Below, in pieces: positions 1 to 6,455 of a stretch of DNA of 8,071 nucleotides (its first letter is position 1; each line of letters begins with the position of its first letter). Made by a program: the position numbers and the translations under genes. The notes below the pieces were generated by a model. It ran no database searches, had not been told where the DNA came from, and saw only the letters and a program-made list of their open reading frames with translations. Source of the stretch: JBFMFE01 sp040752295 (GTDB taxonomy: Bacteria; UBP15; UBA6099; JBFMBQ01); contig JBFMFE010000087.1 in assembly GCA_040752295.1 (NCBI GenBank), positions 1 through 8,071 of the forward strand. The letters are read 5' to 3'.

Positions 1-34
1 CGCGGCGCGGCGTTTAGCGATGGCGGCGGGAACG

Positions 35-1720
35 TCAGCCCCTTTCAGCCGCGAATTCTCTGACCGGTTCCTTGTCGAGATTGAAGCCCGATTTGATGTA
101 CGGCATGAGCTTCATGGCTTCCTGCACGGGTCCGGTCACCGAGATTTTCCCGGAGTTGAGAGCCGCCATGAGGTTCAGTTTCTGTGTCCAGAAAAGGTGT
201 GCCGTTTCGGAGTGCATGCGCATGACGACCGCGGGTTCGACGTCCGTATCGCCCGTTGTGACACTGATCTCCCCGCCGCGGGGATCAACCGTGATTATGG
301 TTTCGACCCCCTCGCCCCAGCGCTCGTCGTAGTACCTGAACTGAATAACGAGACCGGATTCCTTGAGCTTCTGCGCGAGCGTGGGATCGGCGAAGAGTCT
401 TTTCGTGAATTTTTCGGAGACCCTGTAGACTTCTTCTGGTTCGACGAAGGGCGCTGTTTCAGCCGGCTGGGGTTTTTGCGCGGGTTTTTCGGCGGGCTGC
501 GCCTTCTGTGCCGGTTGCGCCTTCTTCTCCGCCATGGGTACCGCGGCGGCGGGTTCCTCGCCCCTGAACGCCTTCATGAGGACCTGCTTGATTTCGGCAA
601 GGTTGGCGGTGCGCGGATTGGTGAACATTGTGCCGTCGAGCATGGCGTCCTCGGCGACCTTCGGCACTCCGTCTTCGGGAATGCCCGCCTCCCTGAGGCT
701 CTGCGGCAGCCCCAGTTCCTTCGTGAGCCTGCGGACGGCGGAGATCGCCGCGAGCGCCGCGCCGCGGTCGTCCATTTGCGTTGTGTCAATTCCCATCGCG
801 CGCGCCGCTTCGGCGCAGCGGTCGGCGGCGGCGTCCATGTTGTACTCCATTCCGTACGGCAGGAGTATCGCGTTGGCGATTCCGTGCGGGACGTCGAAGG
901 CGCCGCCGCAGGCGTGTGCCATCGCGTGCACGCACCCGACCATCGAGTTGCTGAACGCCAATCCAGCGATCGTGCTCGCGAGCAGCATTGCGCCCCGGGC
1001 TTTGAGGTTGCCCCCGTTCCTCGCGGCTTCAACCACGTTTTCCGTGATCATCCTGATGGCGTGCAGGGCGAGCCCTTCGGATACCGGGTTTCCGCTCAGC
1101 GAGCAGAGCGACTCGACCGCGTGCGTGAGCGCGTCCATCGCGGTGGACGCCGTGAGAACGGGCGGCATGGAGGCGGTCACGACGGGATCGAGTATCGCCA
1201 TGTCCGGGCTGAGGTGGTAGCTCTGGAAGCCTAATTTCTGCTTGCGCTTGTAGTCCTTGATGACGGCGGCGCTTGTGACCTCGCTGCCGGTGCCCGCAGT
1301 GGTGGGGATGGCGATCAGCGGGGGCATCGGCCTGTCAAGCACTCCGACCCCTTCCCTGAGCTTTCCCCCGCACACGATCATGATCCCGATGCCCTTTGCA
1401 GTGTCGAGCGTGCTTCCGCCGCCGACGGCGATGAGCGAGTCGCCCGCGCTTTTCGTGATCGCGTCATAGCCCCTGGAGACGATAACGACGTCCGAGTTGG
1501 GGGGGATATCGGTGAACACCCCCGCGCAATCGAGTCCCGCCTCCCTGACCTTCTCTTCGATCCTCGCGGCGGTTCCGTTCTTCGCCATCACGTTGTCCGC
1601 GACGACGAGCGGCTTTCTCATTCCCAGTCTCTTGGCGAGCCTGCCGACCTCTTTGAGCATGTCGTTTCCGAAGACGAGACGCGTTCTGCCTTGGAATTCG
1701 AAGACCTCTGGTATCTCCAT
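35..1720 (-). CDS. Iron-containing alcohol dehydrogenase fused to a C-terminal SCP2 lipid-binding domain
   Basis: The 561-aa protein has two parts. Residues 1 to about 388 are a group III (Fe-type) alcohol dehydrogenase, which interconverts an alcohol and an aldehyde or ketone with NAD(P)H. Seen: the nucleotide-binding GGGSTLDTAK at 100-109, PTTAGTGSE at 139-147, and the metal ligand set by family spacing, D196, H200, H265 and H279 (TAMDALTH, GCVHAMAH, PHG). Residues 389-427 form an Ala/Pro/Lys/Gln-rich linker. Residues about 428-550 look like an SCP2 (sterol carrier protein 2) domain, with the block HLFWTQKLNLMAALNSGKI at 508-526 followed by a TGP turn and a KLMPYIKSGF tail; such domains bind acyl chains or other hydrophobic ligands. 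The ATG is set by GGAGGT seven bases upstream. No signal peptide, so cytosolic. It lies 106 nt downstream of the glycyl radical enzyme on the same strand and is likely a pathway partner. The dehydrogenase call is firm, the SCP2 call is good, and the substrate is unknown. Family members of this type include 1,3-propanediol dehydrogenase and lactaldehyde reductase. Confidence 0.93.
   Translation of the reverse strand: MEIPEVFEFQGRTRLVFGNDMLKEVGRLAKRLGMRKPLVVADNVMAKNGTAARIEEKVREAGLDCAGVFTDIPPNSDVVIVSRGYDAITKSAGDSLIAVGGGSTLDTAKGIGIMIVCGGKLREGVGVLDRPMPPLIAIPTTAGTGSEVTSAAVIKDYKRKQKLGFQSYHLSPDMAILDPVVTASMPPVLTASTAMDALTHAVESLCSLSGNPVSEGLALHAIRMITENVVEAARNGGNLKARGAMLLASTIAGLAFSNSMVGCVHAMAHACGGAFDVPHGIANAILLPYGMEYNMDAAADRCAEAARAMGIDTTQMDDRGAALAAISAVRRLTKELGLPQSLREAGIPEDGVPKVAEDAMLDGTMFTNPRTANLAEIKQVLMKAFRGEEPAAAVPMAEKKAQPAQKAQPAEKPAQKPQPAETAPFVEPEEVYRVSEKFTKRLFADPTLAQKLKESGLVIQFRYYDERWGEGVETIITVDPRGGEISVTTGDTDVEPAVVMRMHSETAHLFWTQKLNLMAALNSGKISVTGPVQEAMKLMPYIKSGFNLDKEPVREFAAERG
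458..532 (-). repeat. Degenerate AQPAQK-type repeats encoding the interdomain linker
   Basis: Residues 397-421 of the dehydrogenase are built from short imperfect units: AQPAQK (401-406), AQPAEK (407-412), PAQK (413-416) and PQPAE (417-421). The DNA correspondingly repeats a motif like ttgcgccttctg on the plus strand. Composition (Ala, Pro, Lys, Gln, Glu, no bulky hydrophobics) is that of an extended flexible tether, as in Ala-Pro-rich linkers of other multidomain enzymes. It separates the dehydrogenase and SCP2 domains and supports a real fusion rather than an assembly error, since the frame stays open and compositionally sensible throughout. Confidence 0.75.
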
Positions 1721-1727
1721 TCTTTCG

Positions 1728-1733
1728 ACCTCC
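1728..1733 (-). promoter_or_regulatory. Strong ribosome binding site of the dehydrogenase gene
   Basis: On the minus strand GGAGGT lies seven bases before the ATG at 1720. It is one of the best Shine-Dalgarno matches in the window and decides the start. The upstream glycyl radical gene has no such site. Confidence 0.8.
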
Positions 1734-1767
1734 CGTGTCTGTACCGCGCCGGAGCGCTTAAAGGGAT

Positions 1768-1776
1768 ATTATAACA
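1768..1776 (-). promoter_or_regulatory. Candidate extended -10 promoter for the dehydrogenase gene
   Basis: The minus strand reads TGTTATAAT, a perfect TATAAT hexamer with the TGn extension of an extended -10 element. It lies in the 106-nt gap between the glycyl radical gene and the dehydrogenase. No convincing -35 is seen at 16-18 bases, which extended -10 promoters can do without. Transcription would start near 1761, leaving about 40 nt of leader that includes the GGAGGT site. The element stands out as the AT-rich island of an otherwise GC-rich gap. It is a candidate only: it would add an internal start to a possible three-gene operon. Confidence 0.45.
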
Positions 1777-1826
1777 ATCGCCGGGATTGACGGGGAAAGC
1801 CGGATGATTTTCGTCTGAGGGAGGAC

Positions 1827-4430
1827 TCAGGCGCCGTGCTCGGCGCGCGCGATGATGTCGTTCTGAATCGAGGCGCCCAGATCGGTGAAGTACGCCGAAT
1901 AGCCCGACACTTTCACCACGAGGTCGCGGTGCAGGTCCGGGTTCCGCTGGGCGTCGCGGAGGGTCTCGGTGGAGACCACGTTCGGCTGAACGTGCATTCC
2001 GCCCATCTGGAAGTAGGCGCGGAGCATGTGCGTGAAGGATTGCAGTCCGTTCGGGGACGCGAGCGCGGTGGGGTGGAACCTGAGGTTGAGAGCGACGCCG
2101 GAGGAGACGGGTTCCGGGGGGATGGCGGCGGCTGCCTGGAGTACGGGCAGCGGACCGCACGCGGCGTCCCGCTGGTTTGTCGGCGAGATGCCGTTTGAGA
2201 TCGGCGCGCCTGCGGGGCGCCCGTCGGGCGTCGCCGGAAGGAAGAAACCGTCTATGACGTGGTTGCCGTAGGAGTAGAAGCACAGCCGGAACCGCCCGCC
2301 CCGCGCGTTTCTGTGACGCGAGGTTTCTTCGTGAAGCCAGGATATGAGTGAGACGGCGAGTTCGGTTGGGCGCGGGTCGCCGCCGCCGAAATTGGGCACC
2401 TCGCGGATGAGGCGCCGCCGGAGTTTTTCCATCCCCTTGAAGTCGGAGAGGCACGCCCGCGTCAGCCCGGACAGCGTGAGCCATTCTTCGTCGTACACTG
2501 CCGTTTTGACGGCGAGCAGCGAATCCACGGCGGTCGCCAGCCCGCGCACGTCTATGGAGGTGAAGTCGTACCGGGCGCCCCCGCGGGTTGCGTCGCGGGC
2601 GTTCTCGATGCAGTCGTCCATCAGGGCGGAAACGTAAGGCGCAGGCAGGAACGCGGCGTAGGCTTCGTCCTTGGCGCGGACGGCGCGTATCAGCACCCGG
2701 ACCTGCCGGCGGAGCTGCCGGCGGAACGCACCGATGAAGTCGTCCCAGGTTGTCAGGGCGTCCGCTCCCCCGGCAGGCAGGCCCGGGCGCTGCCCCGGCG
2801 CGGGCGGCGGAATTCCGCCGTTCGTCATCGTCATCATGAGCACCGCGGGCAGCGTGAGTTCGTGCCCTCCCGGACACCCGTGAGTGTCGGCGCTGCCGGA
2901 GGTCTCCACGCATCCCACGATGCAGTAATCGCGCGCGTCTTGCGGCGTCATGCCGTCCGCGGTCAGCGCCTTTATCACCGCCTCGTCCCCATAGAACGCG
3001 AGCCCCGAAGTCCGCCTCAGGACCGCAACCGCGCGCTCGAGAAAAGCGGGGGGCGTGCGGGCGGAGACCCGCACCGACAACTGGTTCACGCATCCACCCA
3101 TGCCCTCGAAGGCGTCAAGCATCAGGTAAGACAGCTCGTTGACTGCGTCTTCGCCGCCCGGCGTCAGCCCGCCGATGGTTATGCAATGCTGGCTGTTGCC
3201 GAGCGTGCCGTTGGTCTCCGATCCCAGTTCCGGGATCGGCTCGACGTTTGCCGTGAGTTTCAGGTTCAATTCCTGCAGCAGTTCTATCGCCGTCTCAGGC
3301 GTAATGCGACCGGCTTTCAGGTCGGCGTCGTAGAAGGGGTACAGGTACTGGTCGCACCTGCCGGGCGCGAAAACATCGTGGGTGCCGTACTGGATTTCGC
3401 CGACGAGATGTGTGAGCCAGAGCGACTGCACGGCTTCGTGGAACGTCTCCGGCCGGCGGCGCGGGACGCGGCGGCAGTGGCGCGCGATGGCGGTGAGCCG
3501 TTCGCGCTCCCCCGGATTTTCGGTTTTTTCCGCCGTTTTTTCGGCGAGCGCGGCGAAGCGTTCCGCGTAAGCCACTGCGGCTTCGAGGCTGATGATGCAC
3601 GCCCGCAGGAATGAGGCGGCGGCGTGGTCCGCCGGGTCCTCTTCCCGCAGCCGTTCGAGCCGCCTCTCAATCCGCCGGATGATTTCATCCATGCCGTCGG
3701 CGATCACCTTTTCGACGCCCAGGCACAGATGACCCTGGACGTCGAAGCAGAAAACGGCGGGGGTCGGATTGTTGTACGCCAATTCGTGGCGGAGCTGAAA
3801 CAGCGTACGGAGAAGCGCGGGCGGGCGCTTGCGCCCGATGGCGGGACCCGCTATTTTTTCGAGGTTTTTCTTCCCGACGAAACGCCCGATGCGGCGGGCT
3901 TCCGCGGCGTCGCGCACGAGCGAAACCGGGTCGGCGGATGGCTTTCGGACTATGCCGTCGCGTATCCAGGCGGCGGTTTTCCGGTCGCGCAGAGACCGTC
4001 CAGCCCAGTAGGGAAGGATTTCTTTGAGAAAAATGTCCCTGTCCCGCCGGGAAATTTTGAAGGGGCGCTTTTTGAGGTGCAGGGTGTCTATCTCAAGCTG
4101 GAGCGAGCGGAGAAAGTCGCCGCGCTCAACGGAGAGCGGTCCGGCGAGGAACTTTTCGGTCTTTGACCCGGCTATCCATTCGTCCGGCTCGATGCGTATC
4201 TTCTGGTTTTCGAGCGTCCGCTTGAGCGCGAGGGCGTTGCGGATGTGCGGGTCCAGGCTCTCCGTTTCGCGGTACACCCGCGTGAAATGGAGCGCGCGCG
4301 CCATGCAGATTTCGTACGGCGCCGAAAGGAGCCGCTCCTTGATGCGGGCGATGCGCGGAGACAGCGGAGGGGGATGCGGAAGCGGCTTCGCTGCGCCCTC
4401 CGGTCTTGCTTTTTCAAGAAAAAGGCTCAT
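1827..4430 (-). CDS. Glycyl radical enzyme (pyruvate formate-lyase superfamily), GCVE-type, substrate unknown
   Basis: The 867-aa protein has normal family length: a PFL-like barrel from about residue 25 to 740, then the C-terminal glycine radical domain. Seen: DVFAPGRCDQYLYPFYDAD near 349-367; the active-site loop CIVGCVETSG, with thiyl cysteine C507 and glutamate E509; and the radical loop VSGYSAYF with G843, 24 residues from the C-terminus. The GCVE motif is known from choline trimethylamine-lyase, diol/glycerol dehydratases and some decarboxylases, where Glu acts in acid-base catalysis; true pyruvate formate-lyase has two adjacent Cys. It is therefore probably a lyase or dehydratase rather than PFL. 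Odd points: Lys840 where Arg usually precedes V-S/A-G-Y, and an unfamiliar SADTHGCPGGHE stretch just after the active site, bearing another cysteine (C519). Only one start is possible, because an in-frame TAG (the end of the upstream gene) lies ten codons before the ATG with no start codon between; its ribosome binding site is weak. A radical-SAM activase is required but absent from the window. It neighbours the Fe-dehydrogenase, a likely next step. Confidence 0.93.
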   Translation of the reverse strand: MSLFLEKARPEGAAKPLPHPPPLSPRIARIKERLLSAPYEICMARALHFTRVYRETESLDPHIRNALALKRTLENQKIRIEPDEWIAGSKTEKFLAGPLSVERGDFLRSLQLEIDTLHLKKRPFKISRRDRDIFLKEILPYWAGRSLRDRKTAAWIRDGIVRKPSADPVSLVRDAAEARRIGRFVGKKNLEKIAGPAIGRKRPPALLRTLFQLRHELAYNNPTPAVFCFDVQGHLCLGVEKVIADGMDEIIRRIERRLERLREEDPADHAAASFLRACIISLEAAVAYAERFAALAEKTAEKTENPGERERLTAIARHCRRVPRRRPETFHEAVQSLWLTHLVGEIQYGTHDVFAPGRCDQYLYPFYDADLKAGRITPETAIELLQELNLKLTANVEPIPELGSETNGTLGNSQHCITIGGLTPGGEDAVNELSYLMLDAFEGMGGCVNQLSVRVSARTPPAFLERAVAVLRRTSGLAFYGDEAVIKALTADGMTPQDARDYCIVGCVETSGSADTHGCPGGHELTLPAVLMMTMTNGGIPPPAPGQRPGLPAGGADALTTWDDFIGAFRRQLRRQVRVLIRAVRAKDEAYAAFLPAPYVSALMDDCIENARDATRGGARYDFTSIDVRGLATAVDSLLAVKTAVYDEEWLTLSGLTRACLSDFKGMEKLRRRLIREVPNFGGGDPRPTELAVSLISWLHEETSRHRNARGGRFRLCFYSYGNHVIDGFFLPATPDGRPAGAPISNGISPTNQRDAACGPLPVLQAAAAIPPEPVSSGVALNLRFHPTALASPNGLQSFTHMLRAYFQMGGMHVQPNVVSTETLRDAQRNPDLHRDLVVKVSGYSAYFTDLGASIQNDIIARAEHGA

Positions 4431-4460
4431 CGTTTGAAATCGCGCAACGTGCCCGTCCGT

Positions 4461-5939
4461 CTAATTATAAGCCCCGGAAGGGTTTTTTGCGTCGCCTTCC
4501 CGTTCCCATTCGCGGTTGGCGACGATCCTGCGGGCGGCGGCTTCGTCGTCGGCGTCGAGTTCGCCCGAGACAACCATGTCCGTGAGGTGTTTCACGGCTT
4601 TTCCCACGACGACCCCCCCGCCGGAGGGACCGGGTTTTATGCCGAGGATTTCCATTATCGCGTTGCCGTCTATGGGCGGTTTGGGCTTGAGTACTCTTTC
4701 CTTGTCGAGCGATTCGACGCGCCTGGCGAAGTCGGCGAGATGTTCCTCGCGGCGCCGTCTGCGCTCGGGGTCCTGTCCCGTTGCGTCCGCCATGGAGAAG
4801 ACGATGGCGTCGTCGTAGAGTTCGCCCAGGTCGTGGAGGGCGCGCCGGACAGCTGCGTCGCTCCATTCCGGCGTGTACTGGTGCAGGCGGTGGTGCTTGC
4901 GGACGAGGGCGGCGACGCGGCGTATTTCGTCAAGGCTGAGGCGGAGCCGGCGGGCGGCGGCTTCGGCGATTTCCGATCCCGCCTTTTCGTGACCGGTGAA
5001 CGTGCACCTGCCGTCCGCCATCCTGCGGGCGGCGGGTTTTCCGGCGTCGTGAAGGAGGACGGCGAGCATGAAGGCGGGTTGTGGCGCCGGCCGGCGGAGT
5101 TCGGAAGCCCTGTCAAGCGCGCCGAGCGTGTGCTCGAAGAGGTCTTTGTGGCGGTAGCCCGGCTCCGGCTCGACGCCCTTCAGGGCGGCGAGTTCCGGGA
5201 GGATGAGGGGGAGGATAACCAGGTCGTCCATTAGACGGACGGCGCGGGAGGGAGAGGGGGCGGCGAGGATTTTAAAGAGTTCGAGACGGGTTCTTTCGCC
5301 GGAGACGGCGCGGATGAGGTTGGGGCTGGTCGTTGCGAAATGGATGATTGCCCCGCGCGTGCGCGGTTCGATATCGAGGGAGAAGAGCGCGGCGAAGCGC
5401 ACGGCGCGGATGGCGCGGACGGGGTCGTCCGTGAGGATGGCGTGAGGGGGACCCGGGGTGCGCAGTATGCGGTTGTGCACGTCCGCGATGCCGCCCGAGG
5501 GGTCTGCGACGGCGCCGAACCCGTCGGGCGTGACGTCAATTGCGACGGCGTTTATGGAAAAGTCCCTTGACATGAGGTCGGCGATAAGGGGCGCGGTGAA
5601 AGGGTCGGCATCGGCAGGCAGTTTCAGGTCTTGTACTTTTCTGAGCGGTGTTATTTCAATTTCGGCGCCGTTTTTAAGGATAATCCCTTGTGTTCCGTAG
5701 CCTTTTGAGACGGATTTATCGAAAATGGCGGAAGCCGGTCGTCGCATAATCTTGCGAATGTCCGCCGAACAAGCAGTGGTGACGAAATCAAGGTCCATTT
5801 CTTTCGCTTTTCCGAACCATAAATCCCTCACCGCGCCTCCCACGAGCCAGACCCTTTCACTGTGCCGGGCGAAAATTTCGCCTGTTTTCTTGCAAATTTC
5901 AAACTTCTCCAGCGGAAGAAGCGAAAGAATGTCTCTCAT
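4461..5939 (-). CDS. cca: CCA tRNA nucleotidyltransferase / poly(A) polymerase family protein with HD domain
   Basis: Adds or repairs the 3'-terminal CCA of tRNAs in the cytosol (class II nucleotidyltransferase). Numbered from the ATG at 5939 (492 aa): LVGGAVRD at 32-39 is the nucleotide-binding G-G-x-V-R-D motif, D49 and D51 in MDLDFV are the metal-binding DxD pair, RDFSINA at 125-131 is motif B, DPVRAIRAVRFA at 172-183 discriminates and binds the base, and GERTRLE at 214-220 is the following conserved motif. An HD domain follows (LLHDAGKP, H297/D298), then a typical PIDGNAIMEILGIKPGPSG tail. HD domains here usually carry phosphohydrolase activity, as in the E. coli enzyme. The frame stays open up to a TTG at 5999, but that lies upstream of the best promoter's predicted start site and has no ribosome binding site, so I prefer ATG 5939; GTG 5942, eight bases after GGGTG, is also possible. 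It could instead be an A-adding enzyme or poly(A) polymerase, which motifs alone do not separate. The glycyl radical gene follows after 30 nt. Confidence 0.93.
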   Translation of the reverse strand: MRDILSLLPLEKFEICKKTGEIFARHSERVWLVGGAVRDLWFGKAKEMDLDFVTTACSADIRKIMRRPASAIFDKSVSKGYGTQGIILKNGAEIEITPLRKVQDLKLPADADPFTAPLIADLMSRDFSINAVAIDVTPDGFGAVADPSGGIADVHNRILRTPGPPHAILTDDPVRAIRAVRFAALFSLDIEPRTRGAIIHFATTSPNLIRAVSGERTRLELFKILAAPSPSRAVRLMDDLVILPLILPELAALKGVEPEPGYRHKDLFEHTLGALDRASELRRPAPQPAFMLAVLLHDAGKPAARRMADGRCTFTGHEKAGSEIAEAAARRLRLSLDEIRRVAALVRKHHRLHQYTPEWSDAAVRRALHDLGELYDDAIVFSMADATGQDPERRRRREEHLADFARRVESLDKERVLKPKPPIDGNAIMEILGIKPGPSGGGVVVGKAVKHLTDMVVSGELDADDEAAARRIVANREWEREGDAKNPSGAYN

Positions 5940-5978
5940 CACAAAATCAACACCCAAAAGCCTGTTTTTGTTTAAAAC

Positions 5979-6007
5979 ATGGTAAAACGAAAACTGCAAA
6001 ATGTAAA
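5979..6007 (-). promoter_or_regulatory. Candidate sigma-70 promoter of the nucleotidyltransferase gene
   Basis: The minus strand has TTTACA (6007-6002, five of six matches to TTGACA), exactly 17 bases of spacer, then TACCAT (5984-5979, four of six to TATAAT). Transcription would start near 5972, giving a leader of about 33 nt to the ATG at 5939 and placing the alternative TTG start at 5999 outside the transcript. It probably serves the glycyl radical gene as well by read-through. Confidence 0.5.
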
Positions 6008-6023
6008 TGTCCGGTTGCCCGGG

Positions 6024-6042
6024 TAAAAATTTTTTTTAAAAA
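6024..6042. promoter_or_regulatory. 19-bp pure A/T tract between divergent promoters, possible UP element
   Basis: T-A5-T8-A5: nineteen consecutive A/T pairs in a GC-rich neighbourhood. Relative to the predicted sigma-28 start near 6080 it spans about -56 to -38, where the alpha subunit C-terminal domains of RNA polymerase contact UP elements. Relative to the leftward start near 5972 it spans about -52 to -70. It may be a shared activating element or simply bent DNA. Confidence 0.45.
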
Positions 6043-6046
6043 GGGC

Positions 6047-6073
6047 TTAAGTTTTTTGAAGACATGCCGATAA
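6047..6073 (+). promoter_or_regulatory. Near-consensus flagellar sigma-28 (FliA) promoter driving flgM
   Basis: TTAAGTTT (6047-6054), 11 bases, then GCCGATAA (6066-6073). The enterobacterial sigma-28 consensus is TAAAGTTT-N11-GCCGATAA, so 15 of 16 specified positions match with exact spacing. Transcription would begin near 6080, about 18 nt before the flgM ATG, with the ribosome binding site inside that short leader. Since FlgM inhibits sigma-28, this makes an autoregulatory negative loop. Confidence 0.88.
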
Positions 6074-6097
6074 TATTAGCGAGAGGCGGAGAACCAC

Positions 6098-6403
6098 ATG
6101 GTTGAGATGCCGCAGGTCCCCAGAACGGGTGTTCCGAAGACAACGGACACCTCGCGGGTGGAGAACGCCCCGGCATCCAGACCGGGGGCGACAAAAGACG
6201 CGGGGGCGGTTTCCGATTCCGTGTCGCTTTCCTCCCGGGCAAGGCTTCTCCAACACCTCAGAGCCAGGTACGACGAGCTTCCGGACGTGAGGAAGGAAAA
6301 GGTCGAAACCCTGAAGGAACGCATAAAGGAAGGCACGTATAAGCTGGACAACGAGGAAATAGTACGCTCGATTCTCACCGGCTCCCTTTTCAGGGAAGAG
6401 TGA
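6098..6403 (+). CDS. flgM: FlgM-like anti-sigma-28 factor
   Basis: The 101-aa protein matches the FlgM family, which binds and inhibits the flagellar sigma factor FliA until the hook-basal body is complete and FlgM is exported. Residues 1 to about 38 are Pro/Thr/Ala/Gly-rich and likely disordered, as in known FlgM. The C-terminal half carries the family signature: DSVSLSSRA at 40-48, then PDVRKEKVETLKERIKEGTY at 62-81, LDNEEIVRSIL at 83-93, the helices that wrap sigma-28. The ATG at 6098 has GGAG six bases upstream; the second ATG at 6107 is too far from it. It is preceded by a near-consensus sigma-28 promoter and followed by a terminator, so it is apparently a single-gene unit. No flgN, flgK or other flagellar gene is in the window, although flgM often sits with these. 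The identity is inferred from the sequence pattern plus the promoter, which support each other. Confidence 0.9.
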   Translation: MVEMPQVPRTGVPKTTDTSRVENAPASRPGATKDAGAVSDSVSLSSRARLLQHLRARYDELPDVRKEKVETLKERIKEGTYKLDNEEIVRSILTGSLFREE

Positions 6404-6426
6404 GTTGTATTCAGGTGGTGCCCGGT

Positions 6427-6453
6427 AAAGCGTTCTTTGAAAGGGCGCTTTTT
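6427..6453 (+). terminator. Rho-independent terminator after flgM
   Basis: Stem of 11 pairs (6427-6437 with 6441-6451, two of them G-U, three-base TGA loop) with six A-U/G-C outer pairs AAAGCG/CGCTTT, running straight into a T run (to 6453). It starts 23 nt after the flgM stop and would end that transcript before the glycosidase promoter. Confidence 0.7.
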
Positions 6454-6455
6454 AG

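Noticed and set aside
1..34. Start of a further minus-strand gene after the dehydrogenase stop
   Set aside because: No start codon with a ribosome binding site and no terminator can be seen in these 34 bases. Nothing can be called.
20..1234. Long open plus-strand frame of 404 codons opposite the dehydrogenase
   Set aside because: It is antisense to a gene with complete catalytic motifs, and its translation is Arg/Gly/Phe/His-rich with no family resemblance. Such shadow frames are expected in GC-rich DNA.
1815..1830. Small inverted repeat CTGAG-6-CTCAG overlapping the stop of the glycyl radical gene, as a terminator
   Set aside because: The stem is only five pairs and is followed by CGAAAATC rather than a T run on the minus strand.
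1618..3093. 491-codon minus-strand frame overlapping the glycyl radical gene
   Set aside because: Extreme Arg/Pro content, and it overlaps the region with the active-site motifs in another frame. It is a compositional shadow.
1827..4430. Microcompartment-targeted radical enzyme
   Set aside because: The N-terminus before the conserved family start is only about 25 residues, Pro-rich rather than an amphipathic helix, and no shell gene is present in the window.
4461..4463. TAG read-through (for example pyrrolysine) joining the nucleotidyltransferase to the glycyl radical enzyme
   Set aside because: Being in the same frame is a one-in-three chance event. The nucleotidyltransferase already ends with its usual tail, and the radical enzyme has a normal N-terminus from its own ATG.
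4245..5234. 329-codon plus-strand frame opposite the nucleotidyltransferase
   Set aside because: It spans two real minus-strand genes and their gap, lacks a ribosome binding site and resembles no family.
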